Assembly (NCBI GenBank): GCA_016839875.1
Contig: JAEOTK010000064.1
Span: 1 to 44,430, forward strand
Length of the DNA stretch: 44,430 nucleotides
Direction: 5' to 3'
Source: Candidatus Heimdallarchaeota archaeon
Lineage (GTDB): Archaea > Asgardarchaeota > Heimdallarchaeia > Heimdallarchaeales > Heimdallarchaeaceae
Position 1 is the first letter of the stretch. Each line of letters begins with the position of its first letter. The position numbers and the translations under genes were made by a program. Positions 16,212-25,199 of this stretch are shown in pieces. A model generated the notes under the pieces. It did no database searches, was not told where the DNA came from, and worked only from the letters and a program-made list of their open reading frames with translations.

Positions 16212-17108
16212 ATGTCTAAACAAGATATCAAAATGTATGAAGAATTACTCGATTTACTTGAAAAGAGACACAATAATGGAGAAATAGATGAAGAAAATTA
16301 TAATGAATTGAAAGGTCGATATCAGAAAAAACTTGAAGAAGCACAGAAAAATCATGAGCTTCTTGAGAAAAGCCCCCAGATTTATAGTTCAGGCGTAAAA
16401 ACAATTTCAAATGATTCAATGACAGTAGCAGGATCAGCAAGAATTACTGGAGGAGAAATTGCTAAAGATATTCGAATTTCAGGTTCTGGTAAAATTACAA
16501 GTGATGTTGTTTGTAATCAGTTAAAAGCTTCAGGTTCAATTAAAAGTTCTGGAAATATAACTGCTCGTGGTGATGTTAAGTGCTCAGGGTCCTTCAAATG
16601 TGCTGGATTCTTGCATGGAGACAAAGATGCTAGATTTTCTGGATCTGCTAAGATTGCTGGAGAAGTTATACTAAAAGGTCGCTTATCAGCTTCTGGAAGT
16701 TTTTCAGGTCAGAAAAATGTTCAAGTTGACAATGGTGCAAAAATTTCTGGAGGAGCTTTTGTTGGTGGAAATTTCATTTCCCAAGGCAGGATTGAAATTG
16801 CTGGAAAAATAAAAACTGAAGGAAATATGGTTGGAGAAGATGTTTATATTAACAAAGATAAGGACGTTTATAGACTTCAATTAAAAACTTTGAAACCTTC
16901 TATTATTCATGGAAGTGTTTTTGGTTCAAGAGAGGTAAATATTGTAAATACTAATGTAATGAAAAATGTGAAAGGAGCAAGCGTTCGAATTGGTCCTTTT
17001 GTAAGAGTTGAAGGAAAGGTTTTCTATGTTGATAATATTGAGATAGATAAAAAAGCAAAACTAACCAAAGAACCTATCCAAATCACCAGGGAGGAACTTA
17101 AGCTTTAA
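16212..17108 (+). CDS. Bactofilin-like polymer-forming beta-helix protein A, with helical N-terminal hairpin
   Basis: A 298-residue protein. Residues 1-55 form a charged helical hairpin of SHOCT-like look (YEELLDLLEKRHNNGEIDEE..YNELKGRYQKKLEE). The rest is a right-handed beta-helix type repeat with short Gly/Ser rungs (ARITGGEI, IRISGSGKI, LKASGSIKS, ARFSGSAKIAGEV, LSASGSF), as in bactofilins, which self-assemble into filaments. The C-terminal cap VFYVDNIEIDKKAKLTKEPIQI..EEL recurs in the next gene. Start ATG 16212 is favoured over TTG 16200 by the TATA position. The role is inferred from the fold: a cytoplasmic scaffold or cytoskeletal element. Which process it serves is unknown. Confidence 0.8.
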   Translation: MSKQDIKMYEELLDLLEKRHNNGEIDEENYNELKGRYQKKLEEAQKNHELLEKSPQIYSSGVKTISNDSMTVAGSARITGGEIAKDIRISGSGKITSDVVCNQLKASGSIKSSGNITARGDVKCSGSFKCAGFLHGDKDARFSGSAKIAGEVILKGRLSASGSFSGQKNVQVDNGAKISGGAFVGGNFISQGRIEIAGKIKTEGNMVGEDVYINKDKDVYRLQLKTLKPSIIHGSVFGSREVNIVNTNVMKNVKGASVRIGPFVRVEGKVFYVDNIEIDKKAKLTKEPIQITREELKL

Positions 17109-17139
17109 TTCTTTTAGAAAATAACAAGAGGTAAAAAAA

Positions 17140-18024
17140 ATGAGTGAAACAACAGAAAAAAGTGAAAAACTTGAGAAAAAAGTTGGAATTAGTTCTTCTG
17201 GTGCTTTGAGAGAGCTAGAAGACATAGTTAAACTTTCAGGGTCTGCTCGAATAGAAGGTGGAAAACTGAACAAATTTGTGAAAGCATCAGGTTCCTGTAA
17301 AATCGAAGGAGACCTAGAATGTAACGGATTCAAATCATCTGGTTCATTAGGTAGTTTGGGTGGTATTACTTCCCATGGCAATGTTCGAAGTTCTGGATCA
17401 TTTGGAATTGATGGAAATCTATTAAGTGATTATAATGCAAAATTCAGCGGATCAGCAAGAATTGGTGGAAATTCTATTTTACAAGGATCTCTGAAGACTT
17501 CTGGATCTTTTAAAGTAGAAGGTAGTCTTGAGGGTGGAGAAAATGCTAAATTTAGTGGTTCAGCAAAAATTGGAAAAGAAACAGTTGTTCAAGGATTTCT
17601 TAAAACATCAGGATCATTTCGAGGTGGAGATACTGTTCAAGCTATCCAAGGTATGAAGACTTCTGGGTCAGCCAGTATTGAAGGCAGTGTCTTATCTCAG
17701 AGATCAGTGACAATGATTGGTTCATCCAAAATAGGTGGAGATGTTTTAGCTGAGGATGTTACAATGGGTTACACAAAATGGTGGAAACTGATTACTCTTA
17801 GACCTAGGAGAAAATACCCATATCGAATTTCTGGGAGCATTGTTGCTAAAAATGACATTAACATAAAGGATACTATAGTCAATGGAGATGTCAAAGGTCG
17901 TAATGTTACCGTGAGAAGAAGGTCCAAAGTAGAAGGAACCGTCTATTATGTGGATTCCATAAAGGTTAGAAGAAGTGCTGAATTAGCAAATGAACCAGTG
18001 AAAATCAATGCTGAAGAACTCTAA
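17140..18024 (+). CDS. Bactofilin-like polymer-forming beta-helix protein B
   Basis: A 294-residue paralogue of the preceding gene, 31 bases downstream and probably in the same operon (AAGAGG precedes the ATG). It has a short charged N-terminus without the helical hairpin, then about ten beta-helix rungs of the type VKLSGSARIEGG, VRSSGSFGIDGN, AKFSGSARIGGN, AKFSGSAKIGKE. A basic insertion follows near residues 212-224 (KWWKLITLRPRRK), then the shared cap VYYVDSIKVRRSAELANEPVKI..EEL. The two proteins may co-polymerise, with A carrying the extra hairpin as an adaptor; that is inference. Neither has a signal peptide or TM segment. Confidence 0.8.
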   Translation: MSETTEKSEKLEKKVGISSSGALRELEDIVKLSGSARIEGGKLNKFVKASGSCKIEGDLECNGFKSSGSLGSLGGITSHGNVRSSGSFGIDGNLLSDYNAKFSGSARIGGNSILQGSLKTSGSFKVEGSLEGGENAKFSGSAKIGKETVVQGFLKTSGSFRGGDTVQAIQGMKTSGSASIEGSVLSQRSVTMIGSSKIGGDVLAEDVTMGYTKWWKLITLRPRRKYPYRISGSIVAKNDINIKDTIVNGDVKGRNVTVRRRSKVEGTVYYVDSIKVRRSAELANEPVKINAEEL

Positions 18025-18121
18025 CAATCTAAAATAATATGTTTGGAAGTTTTCCAAACTTCTCTTTTCTTTCAAAACAAAATCTTCTTTAATCTTTTAT
18101 ATTTACTTGAATTGATTATTC

Positions 18122-19462
18122 ATGTTAGGAAGACTTGGATCTGCCCTCAATAATGCCATCTCAAAGATAATTAGAGGTGGCCCACCTGATAAAAAAGCTA
18201 TACAAGAATTGAAAAATGATATGCTTAAGGCTCTGCTAGAAGCAGATGTAAATTTCGATATAGCAGCTGAGGTAGTAAACGAAGTAGAAAAAAAATCATT
18301 AGATAAAGAACTTCCAGAGGGATTAAGTCGTAAAAATAGCGTTCTTTCAATTATCCATGACGAATTAACCAAATTTCTGGGTACAAAGTTCTATCCATTA
18401 ACTCTCCATCCAGATAAACCAACTATTATCGAATTAGTTGGAATCCAAGGTTCAGGAAAAACCACAACTATTGCCAAACTCTCAAAATACATAAAGAAAA
18501 GAGGGAAGAAGGTATCAGTTGTTACTGCAGATAATTTCAGACCAGGAGCTTTTGAACAACTACAACAACTTTGTGAACCTATAGATGTTCCTGTCTATGG
18601 TGATCCAGAAAATAAAAATGCTGTCAAAATCACAACTGATGGTGTCAAGAAATTTCTAGATGAAAAATACAACGTAATTCTGATTGATACTGCAGGACGT
18701 CACAAAGAGGAAAAATCACTTCTCAAAGAGATGAAAGAAATCAGTGATAAGATAAAACCTGATGAAATCATCTTAGTTATAGATGGAAATTTAGGTCAAG
18801 CAGCATATGATCAAGCATTAGCTTTCGCAAACACAACCAAAATAGGTTCTATTATTGTAACTAAAATGGATGGATCTGCTAAAGGAGGAGGTTGTCTTTC
18901 TGCAGCAGCAGCTGCAAAAGTACCAATTAAATTCATCGGAGATGGAGAAGGAGTAGATGCTTTGGAGGAATTCAATCCTACATCCTTTGTTGGAAGACTT
19001 ATTGGAGTTGGAGATTTAGAAGGACTATTGAAAGAAGTTCGAGATATGGAAACCCTTCCTTCAAAAGAAGAAGCAATGAGTATGTTGAGTGGTAAAATCT
19101 CTTACAGACAAATGATGGAACTATTGGATAGTTTCAGTTCTATGGGATCTATGAAACGAATGATGTCAATGATACCTGGTCTTGGTATGTCTTTTGATGA
19201 GGATATGTTTGATCTGTCAAAAGAGAATATGAAGAGATTTAAGGTAATTATGTCTTCCATGACTGATGGAGAACTAGATGGCAAAGTCAAACTTAGTAGT
19301 TCAAGAATTCAACGAGTAGCTCAAGGTAGTGGTCGAAGCATTGCTGAAGTTAAAGAATTGATTAACCAACATAAAACAGTAACAAACCTTGTGAAACGCA
19401 TGAGAAAAGGGCGTCGTGGAGGTTTACAAATACCAGGACTCCCACCAGGACTCTTAGGATAA
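18122..19462 (+). CDS. srp54: Signal recognition particle protein SRP54
   Basis: GTPase of the SRP, binding signal sequences as they leave the ribosome; 446 residues, standard length. The N domain begins LGRLGSALNNAISKI. The G domain has GIQGSGKTTTIAKL (G1), DTAGRHKEEK (G3) and TKMDGSAKGGG (G4). The methionine-rich M domain (MMELLDSFSSMGSMKRMMSM) and the GSGRSIAEVKELI helix bind 7S RNA and signal peptides. A TATA box (CTTTTATATTT, 18094-18104) lies about 23 bases upstream of the ATG, implying leaderless mRNA. It heads a run of same-strand information genes. Confidence 0.97.
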   Translation: MLGRLGSALNNAISKIIRGGPPDKKAIQELKNDMLKALLEADVNFDIAAEVVNEVEKKSLDKELPEGLSRKNSVLSIIHDELTKFLGTKFYPLTLHPDKPTIIELVGIQGSGKTTTIAKLSKYIKKRGKKVSVVTADNFRPGAFEQLQQLCEPIDVPVYGDPENKNAVKITTDGVKKFLDEKYNVILIDTAGRHKEEKSLLKEMKEISDKIKPDEIILVIDGNLGQAAYDQALAFANTTKIGSIIVTKMDGSAKGGGCLSAAAAAKVPIKFIGDGEGVDALEEFNPTSFVGRLIGVGDLEGLLKEVRDMETLPSKEEAMSMLSGKISYRQMMELLDSFSSMGSMKRMMSMIPGLGMSFDEDMFDLSKENMKRFKVIMSSMTDGELDGKVKLSSSRIQRVAQGSGRSIAEVKELINQHKTVTNLVKRMRKGRRGGLQIPGLPPGLLG

Positions 19463-19490
19463 GCAATTTGTTGTTTTGGCGTGAGATTTC

Positions 19491-20060
19491 ATGTCCTCTT
19501 ACACTTTTCTCTTTAATGCTCCTGCGATTTCTTTTTCTAAAAGAGATCTTTATTCCAAAGATTTTCTGTTTAAAGAAGCAGGTTCATACATCAAAGCAAT
19601 ATCTGATTCATTCTTTCTTTCAAATGAATTTCGAAAAGAAAATGTATTGTACTATTGCACGCAATATAATGAAGAACAAATAACAATCGTTTTTGATGGA
19701 AAAGAAATCAGATATTTAGGTCCTAGCTTCTTTTCTGCTGCACATTTACTTCTTAGGGTGAAGAATCATATAGATAATCCTAATTCTAAGTTAGGAAAAC
19801 TTACTCCCGGCTTATCAGTCTATAGACAAACATCAGAATGGGCTCTTGAGAAATTTTCAGAGAAGAAGTTGGTTCTAGTCAAAGAATCTTCTAAAGATAT
19901 ATTAACATCAAAACTAGAACCTTATTTGGATTCGAATGTTTTTTTATTTGGTTTCGATAGTATTCCTGTGAAATTTCATCAAATAGAAATGCCTTTAGGT
20001 CCAATTGCGATAGATGAGCAAGTTATAATGATTAATTACTTTCTGGATCAAGTGGTATAA
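19491..20060 (+). CDS. trmY: tRNA (pseudouridine-54 N1)-methyltransferase TrmY
   Basis: SPOUT-class methyltransferase of 189 residues that converts pseudouridine-54 in the T loop to N1-methylpseudouridine, the archaeal counterpart of bacterial T54. The family pattern is visible: ISDSFFLSNEFRKENVLYYC at the start of the core, ITIVFDGKEIRYLGPSFFSAAHLLLR in the middle, GLSVYRQTSEWALEKF, and the C-terminal knot segment MPLGPIAIDEQVIMINYFLDQ. It stops one base before the pus10 ATG, and Pus10 makes the pseudouridine this enzyme methylates, so context and assignment support each other. Confidence 0.88.
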   Translation: MSSYTFLFNAPAISFSKRDLYSKDFLFKEAGSYIKAISDSFFLSNEFRKENVLYYCTQYNEEQITIVFDGKEIRYLGPSFFSAAHLLLRVKNHIDNPNSKLGKLTPGLSVYRQTSEWALEKFSEKKLVLVKESSKDILTSKLEPYLDSNVFLFGFDSIPVKFHQIEMPLGPIAIDEQVIMINYFLDQVV

Positions 20061-20061
20061 A

Positions 20062-21399
20062 ATGGAACTCCAAGAAAAAGCAACAAAGATTCTTACTAAT
20101 CATGTTTTATGCAACTATTGTTTAGGAAGACAATTCTCAAATCTAGGAACAGGAACCACAAATTATCAAAGAGGAGAAAACATCAAATCTTTCCTAGCTA
20201 TGAGTTTTGCCACCTCGTTTTCTGAAGATAACATCAATAAGTTACAATTGCTTTCCAGAAGCGGATGTGAGCTAGCAGAGAATACTCTTAGAAAAAAGGA
20301 AATTGCACCAGAACAAATACAGCCTTGTTTTATTTGCGAAGACCATCTTAAGAACACAGAACAACTAGTAGATATTATCATACCTAAAATCGAAGAATAT
20401 GAATTTAGTTCGATTCTAGTAGGGACATCTTTACCAGTGAATTTTCTTGATAGAGAAGCTACTATCAAAAAGAACTTTGATACACTTCAAACTGAATATT
20501 TGAAGCAGGAATTTAATAGAATAATCGGAAAACAATTATCTAAAAGACTACCAACTGAAACAAATTTCCAAAGTCCAGAAATAGTTATAGAAGTTGAACC
20601 ATTGTCTCAGGACTTTAATTTAAAAATAAAATCCCTTTTTATCTACGGTCGTTATTTGAAATTCTTAAGAACTATTCCTCAAACTCGGTGGCCTTGTAAC
20701 CGATGCCGAGGTAAAGGTTGTAATGAATGTAATAATACAGGAAAACGATATGCTGAATCTGTTGAAGAACTTATAGAAGCTGAAGCAGTTAAGCTAACTC
20801 AAGGAGTGAAAGGAACACTTCATGGAGCAGGAAGAGAAGACATAGATGCCCTTATGCTAGGAACTGGACGACCTTTCGTAATGGAGATTGAAGCACCAAG
20901 AATTCGATCGATAAATCTTAAGGAACTTGAGAAAATCACAAATGAATCAACAAAAGGGAAAATCGAGGTCAATAATTATCGATTATCTTCAAAAAAGGAA
21001 GTAATTCATATTAAAGGAACAGCAAAAGATTCTGTCAAAAAATACAGAGCATTAATAGAATTTGAGGAAGCTGTACTAGAAGAAAAAATCAAGATATTGG
21101 AAAAAGAATTTCACGACAAAATAATTAAACAACGAACACCAACCCGTGTTTCTCATAGACGAGCTGATAAAGTTAGGGAAAAGAAGGTTTTCTCAATCAA
21201 AAATAAAAAAATAAGTGAGAAAGAGTTTGAAGCAACCATTACTTGTGATGGAGGGTGTTATGTGAAAGAGTTGATTTCAGGAGATAATGAAAGAACAAAA
21301 CCTAGCATGTCAGAAATAGTGGGTATTAATGCTGTTTGTAAAGAACTAGATGTTATTGAAATTGAAGAAAAACCTTTCATCACTGAAAATAAAAAATAA
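20062..21399 (+). CDS. pus10: tRNA pseudouridine synthase Pus10
   Basis: Makes pseudouridine at tRNA positions 54 and 55 in archaea; 445 residues. Zinc-type cysteines lie at C17/C20 and C89/C92, with a further cluster CNRCRGKGCNEC at 212-223. A THUMP-like N-terminal part is followed by the catalytic domain with GAGREDIDALMLGTGRPF (255-272); by family position D262 is the catalytic Asp. The family normally shows R where A263 stands (EDxDxRML), a small deviation. The C-terminus has the TRVSHRRADKVREKKV and PSMSEIVG segments. It is coupled to trmY with 1 base between them. Confidence 0.95.
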   Translation: MELQEKATKILTNHVLCNYCLGRQFSNLGTGTTNYQRGENIKSFLAMSFATSFSEDNINKLQLLSRSGCELAENTLRKKEIAPEQIQPCFICEDHLKNTEQLVDIIIPKIEEYEFSSILVGTSLPVNFLDREATIKKNFDTLQTEYLKQEFNRIIGKQLSKRLPTETNFQSPEIVIEVEPLSQDFNLKIKSLFIYGRYLKFLRTIPQTRWPCNRCRGKGCNECNNTGKRYAESVEELIEAEAVKLTQGVKGTLHGAGREDIDALMLGTGRPFVMEIEAPRIRSINLKELEKITNESTKGKIEVNNYRLSSKKEVIHIKGTAKDSVKKYRALIEFEEAVLEEKIKILEKEFHDKIIKQRTPTRVSHRRADKVREKKVFSIKNKKISEKEFEATITCDGGCYVKELISGDNERTKPSMSEIVGINAVCKELDVIEIEEKPFITENKK

Positions 21400-21550
21400 A
21401 ACTTTGAATAGAATTCAATGAATTTATTTTTCTCCTTCAGTGAATTCTGAAGGAAGAAACGAGAACTAGAAATCACTAAAACAAGGAACGAAAAGATTAA
21501 AAGTTACATTGAGGGAATTTGCTCACTTACAAGATACTAGGTGTACAACT

Positions 21551-21862
21551 ATGCGAAAATCCAAAGGTTACCGTAATAGAACCAGACATCTCTTCAAGAA
21601 ACATGTTCGTAAAAGAGGTTTACGTCCATTGGATTATTTATTAAGAGATTTCAATGAGGGAGATATCGTTGACATAATAATTGATCCCAGTGAGCATAAA
21701 GGAATGCCTCATAGACGATATCATGGAAGAACAGGTGAAATCACAAAAGTGCAAGGTAAAGCTTATGTTGTTGCAATAAAGCAAGGAAAAGCAACCAAAC
21801 AAATTATTGCAAATAAAGAACACTTGCGTTTAAGCCGTTCAGTAATCCAAGTAAGACAATAA
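21551..21862 (+). CDS. rpl21e: 50S ribosomal protein eL21
   Basis: Archaeal/eukaryotic large-subunit protein, 103 residues from ATG 21551. It begins MRKSKGYRNRTRHLF, as family members do, and has the SH3-like core FNEGDIVDIIIDPSEHKGMPHRRYHGRTGEI. An in-frame TTG at 21509 would add 14 residues absent from the family, so the ATG is chosen. First gene of the conserved archaeal cluster eL21-rpoF-DUF655-ksgA-hemK; rpoF begins 15 bases downstream. Confidence 0.95.
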   Translation: MRKSKGYRNRTRHLFKKHVRKRGLRPLDYLLRDFNEGDIVDIIIDPSEHKGMPHRRYHGRTGEITKVQGKAYVVAIKQGKATKQIIANKEHLRLSRSVIQVRQ

Positions 21863-21877
21863 TAAAGAGTGATTTTA

Positions 21878-22231
21878 ATGCCCAGAGAAGTTCTAGATAG
21901 AAAACCATTAACAATTTCAGAAGCAATGCGAATTTTACAAGAACGTAGTGAAGAATCAGAACTTTCCTATTGGCAACGAGTTGCTTTTGAGCATGCCATG
22001 CAAAATGCTCGTATTGAACCCGAAGAATCCAGAAAAATATTAGGGAAGCTACAAAAAGAATTTGATTTAACAGAGCTCTCTGCATTTACAGTAGCAAACA
22101 TTCTACCTCCATCACCAGAGGAACTGAAAGATCTGTTACAAAAAGAGCCAAAAATGCTTACTGAAACAGAAATCAAAGAGATGTTTGATTTAATAAAACC
22201 CTATATTGAGAAATTTCAAAAGGAGAAATAA
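21878..22231 (+). CDS. rpoF: DNA-directed RNA polymerase subunit Rpo4/F (Rpb4)
   Basis: Forms the polymerase stalk with Rpo7, helping open-complex formation and RNA binding; 117 residues. It begins REVLDRKPLTISEAMRILQE and ends with the HRDC-like helical part LPPSPEELKDLLQKEPKMLTE, both characteristic of archaeal RpoF. The ATG at 21878 is preceded by GAGTGATTTTA, the Shine-Dalgarno form (GTGATT) seen before several genes here; the in-frame GTG at 21869 lies within that site. It sits between eL21 and DUF655, as in many archaea. Confidence 0.94.
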   Translation: MPREVLDRKPLTISEAMRILQERSEESELSYWQRVAFEHAMQNARIEPEESRKILGKLQKEFDLTELSAFTVANILPPSPEELKDLLQKEPKMLTETEIKEMFDLIKPYIEKFQKEK

Positions 22232-22310
22232 TACCTTTTATATGAAATTCACTAAATAAAGGATAGCAAAAACTTTTTTTGTATTTGTGCACAAATAAGG
22301 TGAGAACACA

Positions 22311-22976
22311 ATGGTGAGTAACCGACAACCCGGAGATAAACGCCCAGAAAAATCCAATGAAAATGATGATTTCATTATTGGAGCTGTAACCCACGTTAGA
22401 CAAACTAAGAAAGTGGAATCAAAGATACTAGTATTAGATTATCTTCCTGAAGGCAAGGGTTTTGGTCAAACAAAGCAAAGGGAACCAATTATTCAGGGCA
22501 TTGGGGTAACATGGTTCACATTACTTGAATTAACCACTGAAAGGAGAGGTAATTATCCACAATTTGAGGAAATGGTAATTCAAGGAGATGAAAAATCACC
22601 TATAAAACAAGTCAAAAGACGACTAAGTATAGATGATTTAACTAATACAGGTTATCAATCACTAGAAGAAGCTGTTTTAAGAATTATAAGCAAAAATGAG
22701 AAAAGATTCGTTTCTTTCTTTAATAAAGCTCAACCAATTACTAATCGCATTCACTCTTTACAGCTCATTCCTGGTATCGGTAAAAAACTCATGTGGGAAA
22801 TATTGGAATCAAGAAAAGGAATGCCTTTTGTTTCTTTTGGCGATATTGAAGAGCGTGTAAAGATTTCAGATATTCGTAAGATGGTCTTAAATAGAATTTT
22901 ACAAGAATTAGAAGAAGAAGAAAAGCATAGATTATTTACGGCCAGTAAGGAACCCACTTCAAAAAGGCAATATTAG
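22311..22976 (+). CDS. DUF655 family putative nucleic-acid-binding protein
   Basis: A 221-residue protein of the archaeal DUF655 family, recognised from DFIIGAVTHVR..ILVLDYLPEGKG at the N-terminus (an OB-like region) and a C-terminal helix-hairpin-helix, LQLIPGIGKKLMWEILESRKG. The HhH suggests DNA or RNA binding. Function is unknown, though its constant place between rpoF and ksgA ties it to transcription or ribosome assembly. It has a TATA-like CCTTTTATATG (22234-22244) and a good GGTGAG site 8 bases before the ATG. Confidence 0.88.
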   Translation: MVSNRQPGDKRPEKSNENDDFIIGAVTHVRQTKKVESKILVLDYLPEGKGFGQTKQREPIIQGIGVTWFTLLELTTERRGNYPQFEEMVIQGDEKSPIKQVKRRLSIDDLTNTGYQSLEEAVLRIISKNEKRFVSFFNKAQPITNRIHSLQLIPGIGKKLMWEILESRKGMPFVSFGDIEERVKISDIRKMVLNRILQELEEEEKHRLFTASKEPTSKRQY

Positions 22977-22993
22977 CAGAAATGGTTTGAGTG

Positions 22994-23878
22994 ATGGTTT
23001 GTTGGAATTCTTCATCTGAATTAAAGCATTATGTTTTTGAGAGTTTGAAAAAGTTAGGTATAAAACCATCTCATCAAAAAGGCCAGAATTTCTTAATAGA
23101 TGCTAGTATCATTCATTTTCAAATAGATAAAGCACAAATATCAGCTTCTGATATCATATTAGAAATAGGAAGTGGTTTGGGAAATCTGACATTATGTTTG
23201 GCAAAGTTAGCAAAAAAGGTTTATGCGATTGAAGCAGATAGAACTCTAGCCAAATTCCTTGAAGATACCACTGAAAGCTATACTAACATTGAAATCATCA
23301 CAGGTGATGCAGTTAAAACTGATCTTCCAAATTTCAATAAATGTGTTTCAAATCTCCCCTATCAAATATCCTCTCCTATAACATTTAAACTTCTTGAACA
23401 CTCGTTTGATTTAGCAGTTCTCATGTTCCAAAAAGAGTTTGCTCAAAGGCTTTTCGCTAAACCTGGAACAAAAGATTACTCTAGGATTACTGTTATGTCA
23501 AATCTAAAAGCTACTTGTGAACATCTTAAAACTGTAAAACCCAAATCATATTATCCACAACCACAAATCCATTCCTCTATAGTCTCGATTCAGAAGAAAA
23601 AAGAAAGTTTAGTCAAAAATCACGATGATTTCAGATTATTAATCACTCTTTTATTTTCGAACAAAAAGAAGATAGTTAGAAGTGTTCTCTCAAATCAGTT
23701 GAAGAGAAAAGCAAAACTAAACATATATCCAAAAATAGATATCTTAGATTCATTACCTTATGCAGAGCGAAGAATAGTTACACTCTCATTGGAAGAGTTA
23801 GTGCAGTTATATGAGATAACAAAAACAAAAATAGGCGAAGATATGTGGTCAGATATAATTTCCCTGAATATGAGATAG
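22994..23878 (+). CDS. ksgA: 16S rRNA dimethyladenosine transferase KsgA/Dim1
   Basis: SAM-dependent enzyme dimethylating two adjacent adenosines in the 3' hairpin of 16S rRNA, a late small-subunit maturation step; about 294 residues. The N-terminal HQKGQNFLIDASII, SAM motif I ILEIGSGLGNLTLCL, acidic motif VYAIEADRTL and catalytic SNLPYQISSPI (NLPY) are all present. The C-terminal domain includes RSVLSNQLKRKAK. GTG 22991 and ATG 22994 are adjacent and the ATG is preferred. The 3' end overlaps the next methyltransferase gene by 34 bases, indicating coupling. Confidence 0.95.
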   Translation: MVCWNSSSELKHYVFESLKKLGIKPSHQKGQNFLIDASIIHFQIDKAQISASDIILEIGSGLGNLTLCLAKLAKKVYAIEADRTLAKFLEDTTESYTNIEIITGDAVKTDLPNFNKCVSNLPYQISSPITFKLLEHSFDLAVLMFQKEFAQRLFAKPGTKDYSRITVMSNLKATCEHLKTVKPKSYYPQPQIHSSIVSIQKKKESLVKNHDDFRLLITLLFSNKKKIVRSVLSNQLKRKAKLNIYPKIDILDSLPYAERRIVTLSLEELVQLYEITKTKIGEDMWSDIISLNMR

Positions 23879-24471
23879 AATTGGAAATATCAGATGATGT
23901 TTATTTTCCTGCAGAGGATACCTTCTTCTTAATTAACTCACTTGTAATCCCGAATAGTTGTGAGTTAGTTTTTGAAGTAGGAGGTGGTTCAGGTATAATT
24001 TCAATAGTCTTAGCAAAGAAATATCCTGAATTAAGATTCATTGTTGGTGAGATTTCTTATGATGCAGCAAAACTAATTTCATCTAACTGTAGATTAAATG
24101 AAGTTAGTAGACAGATAGATGTGATATGTATGGATAGCATATACTCGCTAAAGGATGTATCTCCCAATTTGATCATTTGGAATCCTCCTTACCTCCCTGC
24201 AGAGGAAGATGAAATATTCCCTAAACTGGATAAACTAGCTCTATTTGGAGGGGAAAAGGGATATGAAGAAGTATATCAGCTTATTAATTATCTAAAAGAA
24301 AAGAACTTCACTACTTCGTTCTTTACTATATTTTCTTCTCTTGCTTGGGACACAAGCAAACTGGACGATGATATAGGCTTTGAAATATTGGACACAACAA
24401 AGTTCTTCTTTGAAAAATTATATTTAATTAGATTCGATTTTAGTGATAAGAATGTCAAAAGAAACAGATAG
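23845..24471 (+). CDS. HemK/Mtq2-like protein glutamine methyltransferase
   Basis: A 208-residue Rossmann methyltransferase. VYFPAEDTFFL precedes SAM motif I FEVGGGSGIISI, and the amide/N6-type catalytic motif is WNPPYLPAEE. PAEDTFFL..NPPYLP is characteristic of the archaeal/eukaryotic Mtq2 (HemK2/N6AMT1) branch, which with Trm112 methylates the glutamine of the GGQ motif in eRF1/aRF1. A GGQ aRF1 is encoded in this window (12373-13644) and is the likely substrate by family knowledge. The GTG start at 23845 overlaps ksgA by 34 bases, and the 3' end overlaps the TrmJ gene by 20 bases. Confidence 0.85.
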   Translation: MVRYNFPEYEIELEISDDVYFPAEDTFFLINSLVIPNSCELVFEVGGGSGIISIVLAKKYPELRFIVGEISYDAAKLISSNCRLNEVSRQIDVICMDSIYSLKDVSPNLIIWNPPYLPAEEDEIFPKLDKLALFGGEKGYEEVYQLINYLKEKNFTTSFFTIFSSLAWDTSKLDDDIGFEILDTTKFFFEKLYLIRFDFSDKNVKRNR

Positions 24472-25198
24472 TATAAATTACGATGTCATATTAATTGAAC
24501 CCAAAATTGAAGGGAATATTGGAGCGGTTGCTAGATTATGTAATAATTTCTCTGTTCGTAGATTAATCCTAGTATCTCCACAGGTTGATCATTTATCTGC
24601 TGAAACCAAAAATCGCGCAAAGCATTCGATTGATTATCTCGAAAATGTGATTATTTACAACTCATTGAAAGAAATCCGTGATGAGTATTCAGTTTTAATT
24701 GGAACTTCAGCAAAAGCAGGTAAAACATATAACGTTCTTAGACAACCAGTATATCCATGGAATTTACAAGAAATAACTATTCCTAGAGAATGCAAATTAG
24801 GTGTTGTTTTTGGGAGAGAAGATAGGGGTTTATCAAACGAGGAAATTGGACTGTGTGATTTTCTTGTAACCATTCCAACCCCAGGACAACATAAAGTAAT
24901 GAATATTTCTCATGCTGTAGCAATTATCCTTTATGAATTCTGGAAAAGATCTACTAACGTAGAAGCAACAGATTCAGAAGCAATTAGCTCATCTTACAAA
25001 GAGAAGGAGATTCTTTTCGATATTTTCAATGAGATTACTGATTCTTTAAATTATGAAGACTACAGAAAACCGATAGTTCAACATACTTTTAGAACTGTTA
25101 TTAATCGTAGTTTCACATCAAAGGAAGAAATCCATTCAATGATTGGTATATTCAAAACATTATCTCAAAAGATACTTGAAAAAAATAATAGTGATTAA
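24452..25198 (+). CDS. trmJ: SpoU-family tRNA 2'-O-methyltransferase, TrmJ type
   Basis: SPOUT methyltransferase of 248 residues, predicted to 2'-O-methylate nucleotide 32 in the anticodon loop. The knot fold shows IEPKIEGNIGAVARLCNNF (motif 1 with the catalytic-Asn/Arg region), LGVVFGREDRGLSNEE (motif 2) and IPTPGQHKVMNISHAVAIILYE (motif 3). The C-terminal helical extension matches the archaeal TrmJ length. ATG 24452 is used; it overlaps the upstream methyltransferase gene, and one base separates its stop from the next ATG. Confidence 0.88.
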   Translation: MSKETDSINYDVILIEPKIEGNIGAVARLCNNFSVRRLILVSPQVDHLSAETKNRAKHSIDYLENVIIYNSLKEIRDEYSVLIGTSAKAGKTYNVLRQPVYPWNLQEITIPRECKLGVVFGREDRGLSNEEIGLCDFLVTIPTPGQHKVMNISHAVAIILYEFWKRSTNVEATDSEAISSSYKEKEILFDIFNEITDSLNYEDYRKPIVQHTFRTVINRSFTSKEEIHSMIGIFKTLSQKILEKNNSD

Positions 25199-25199
25199 G

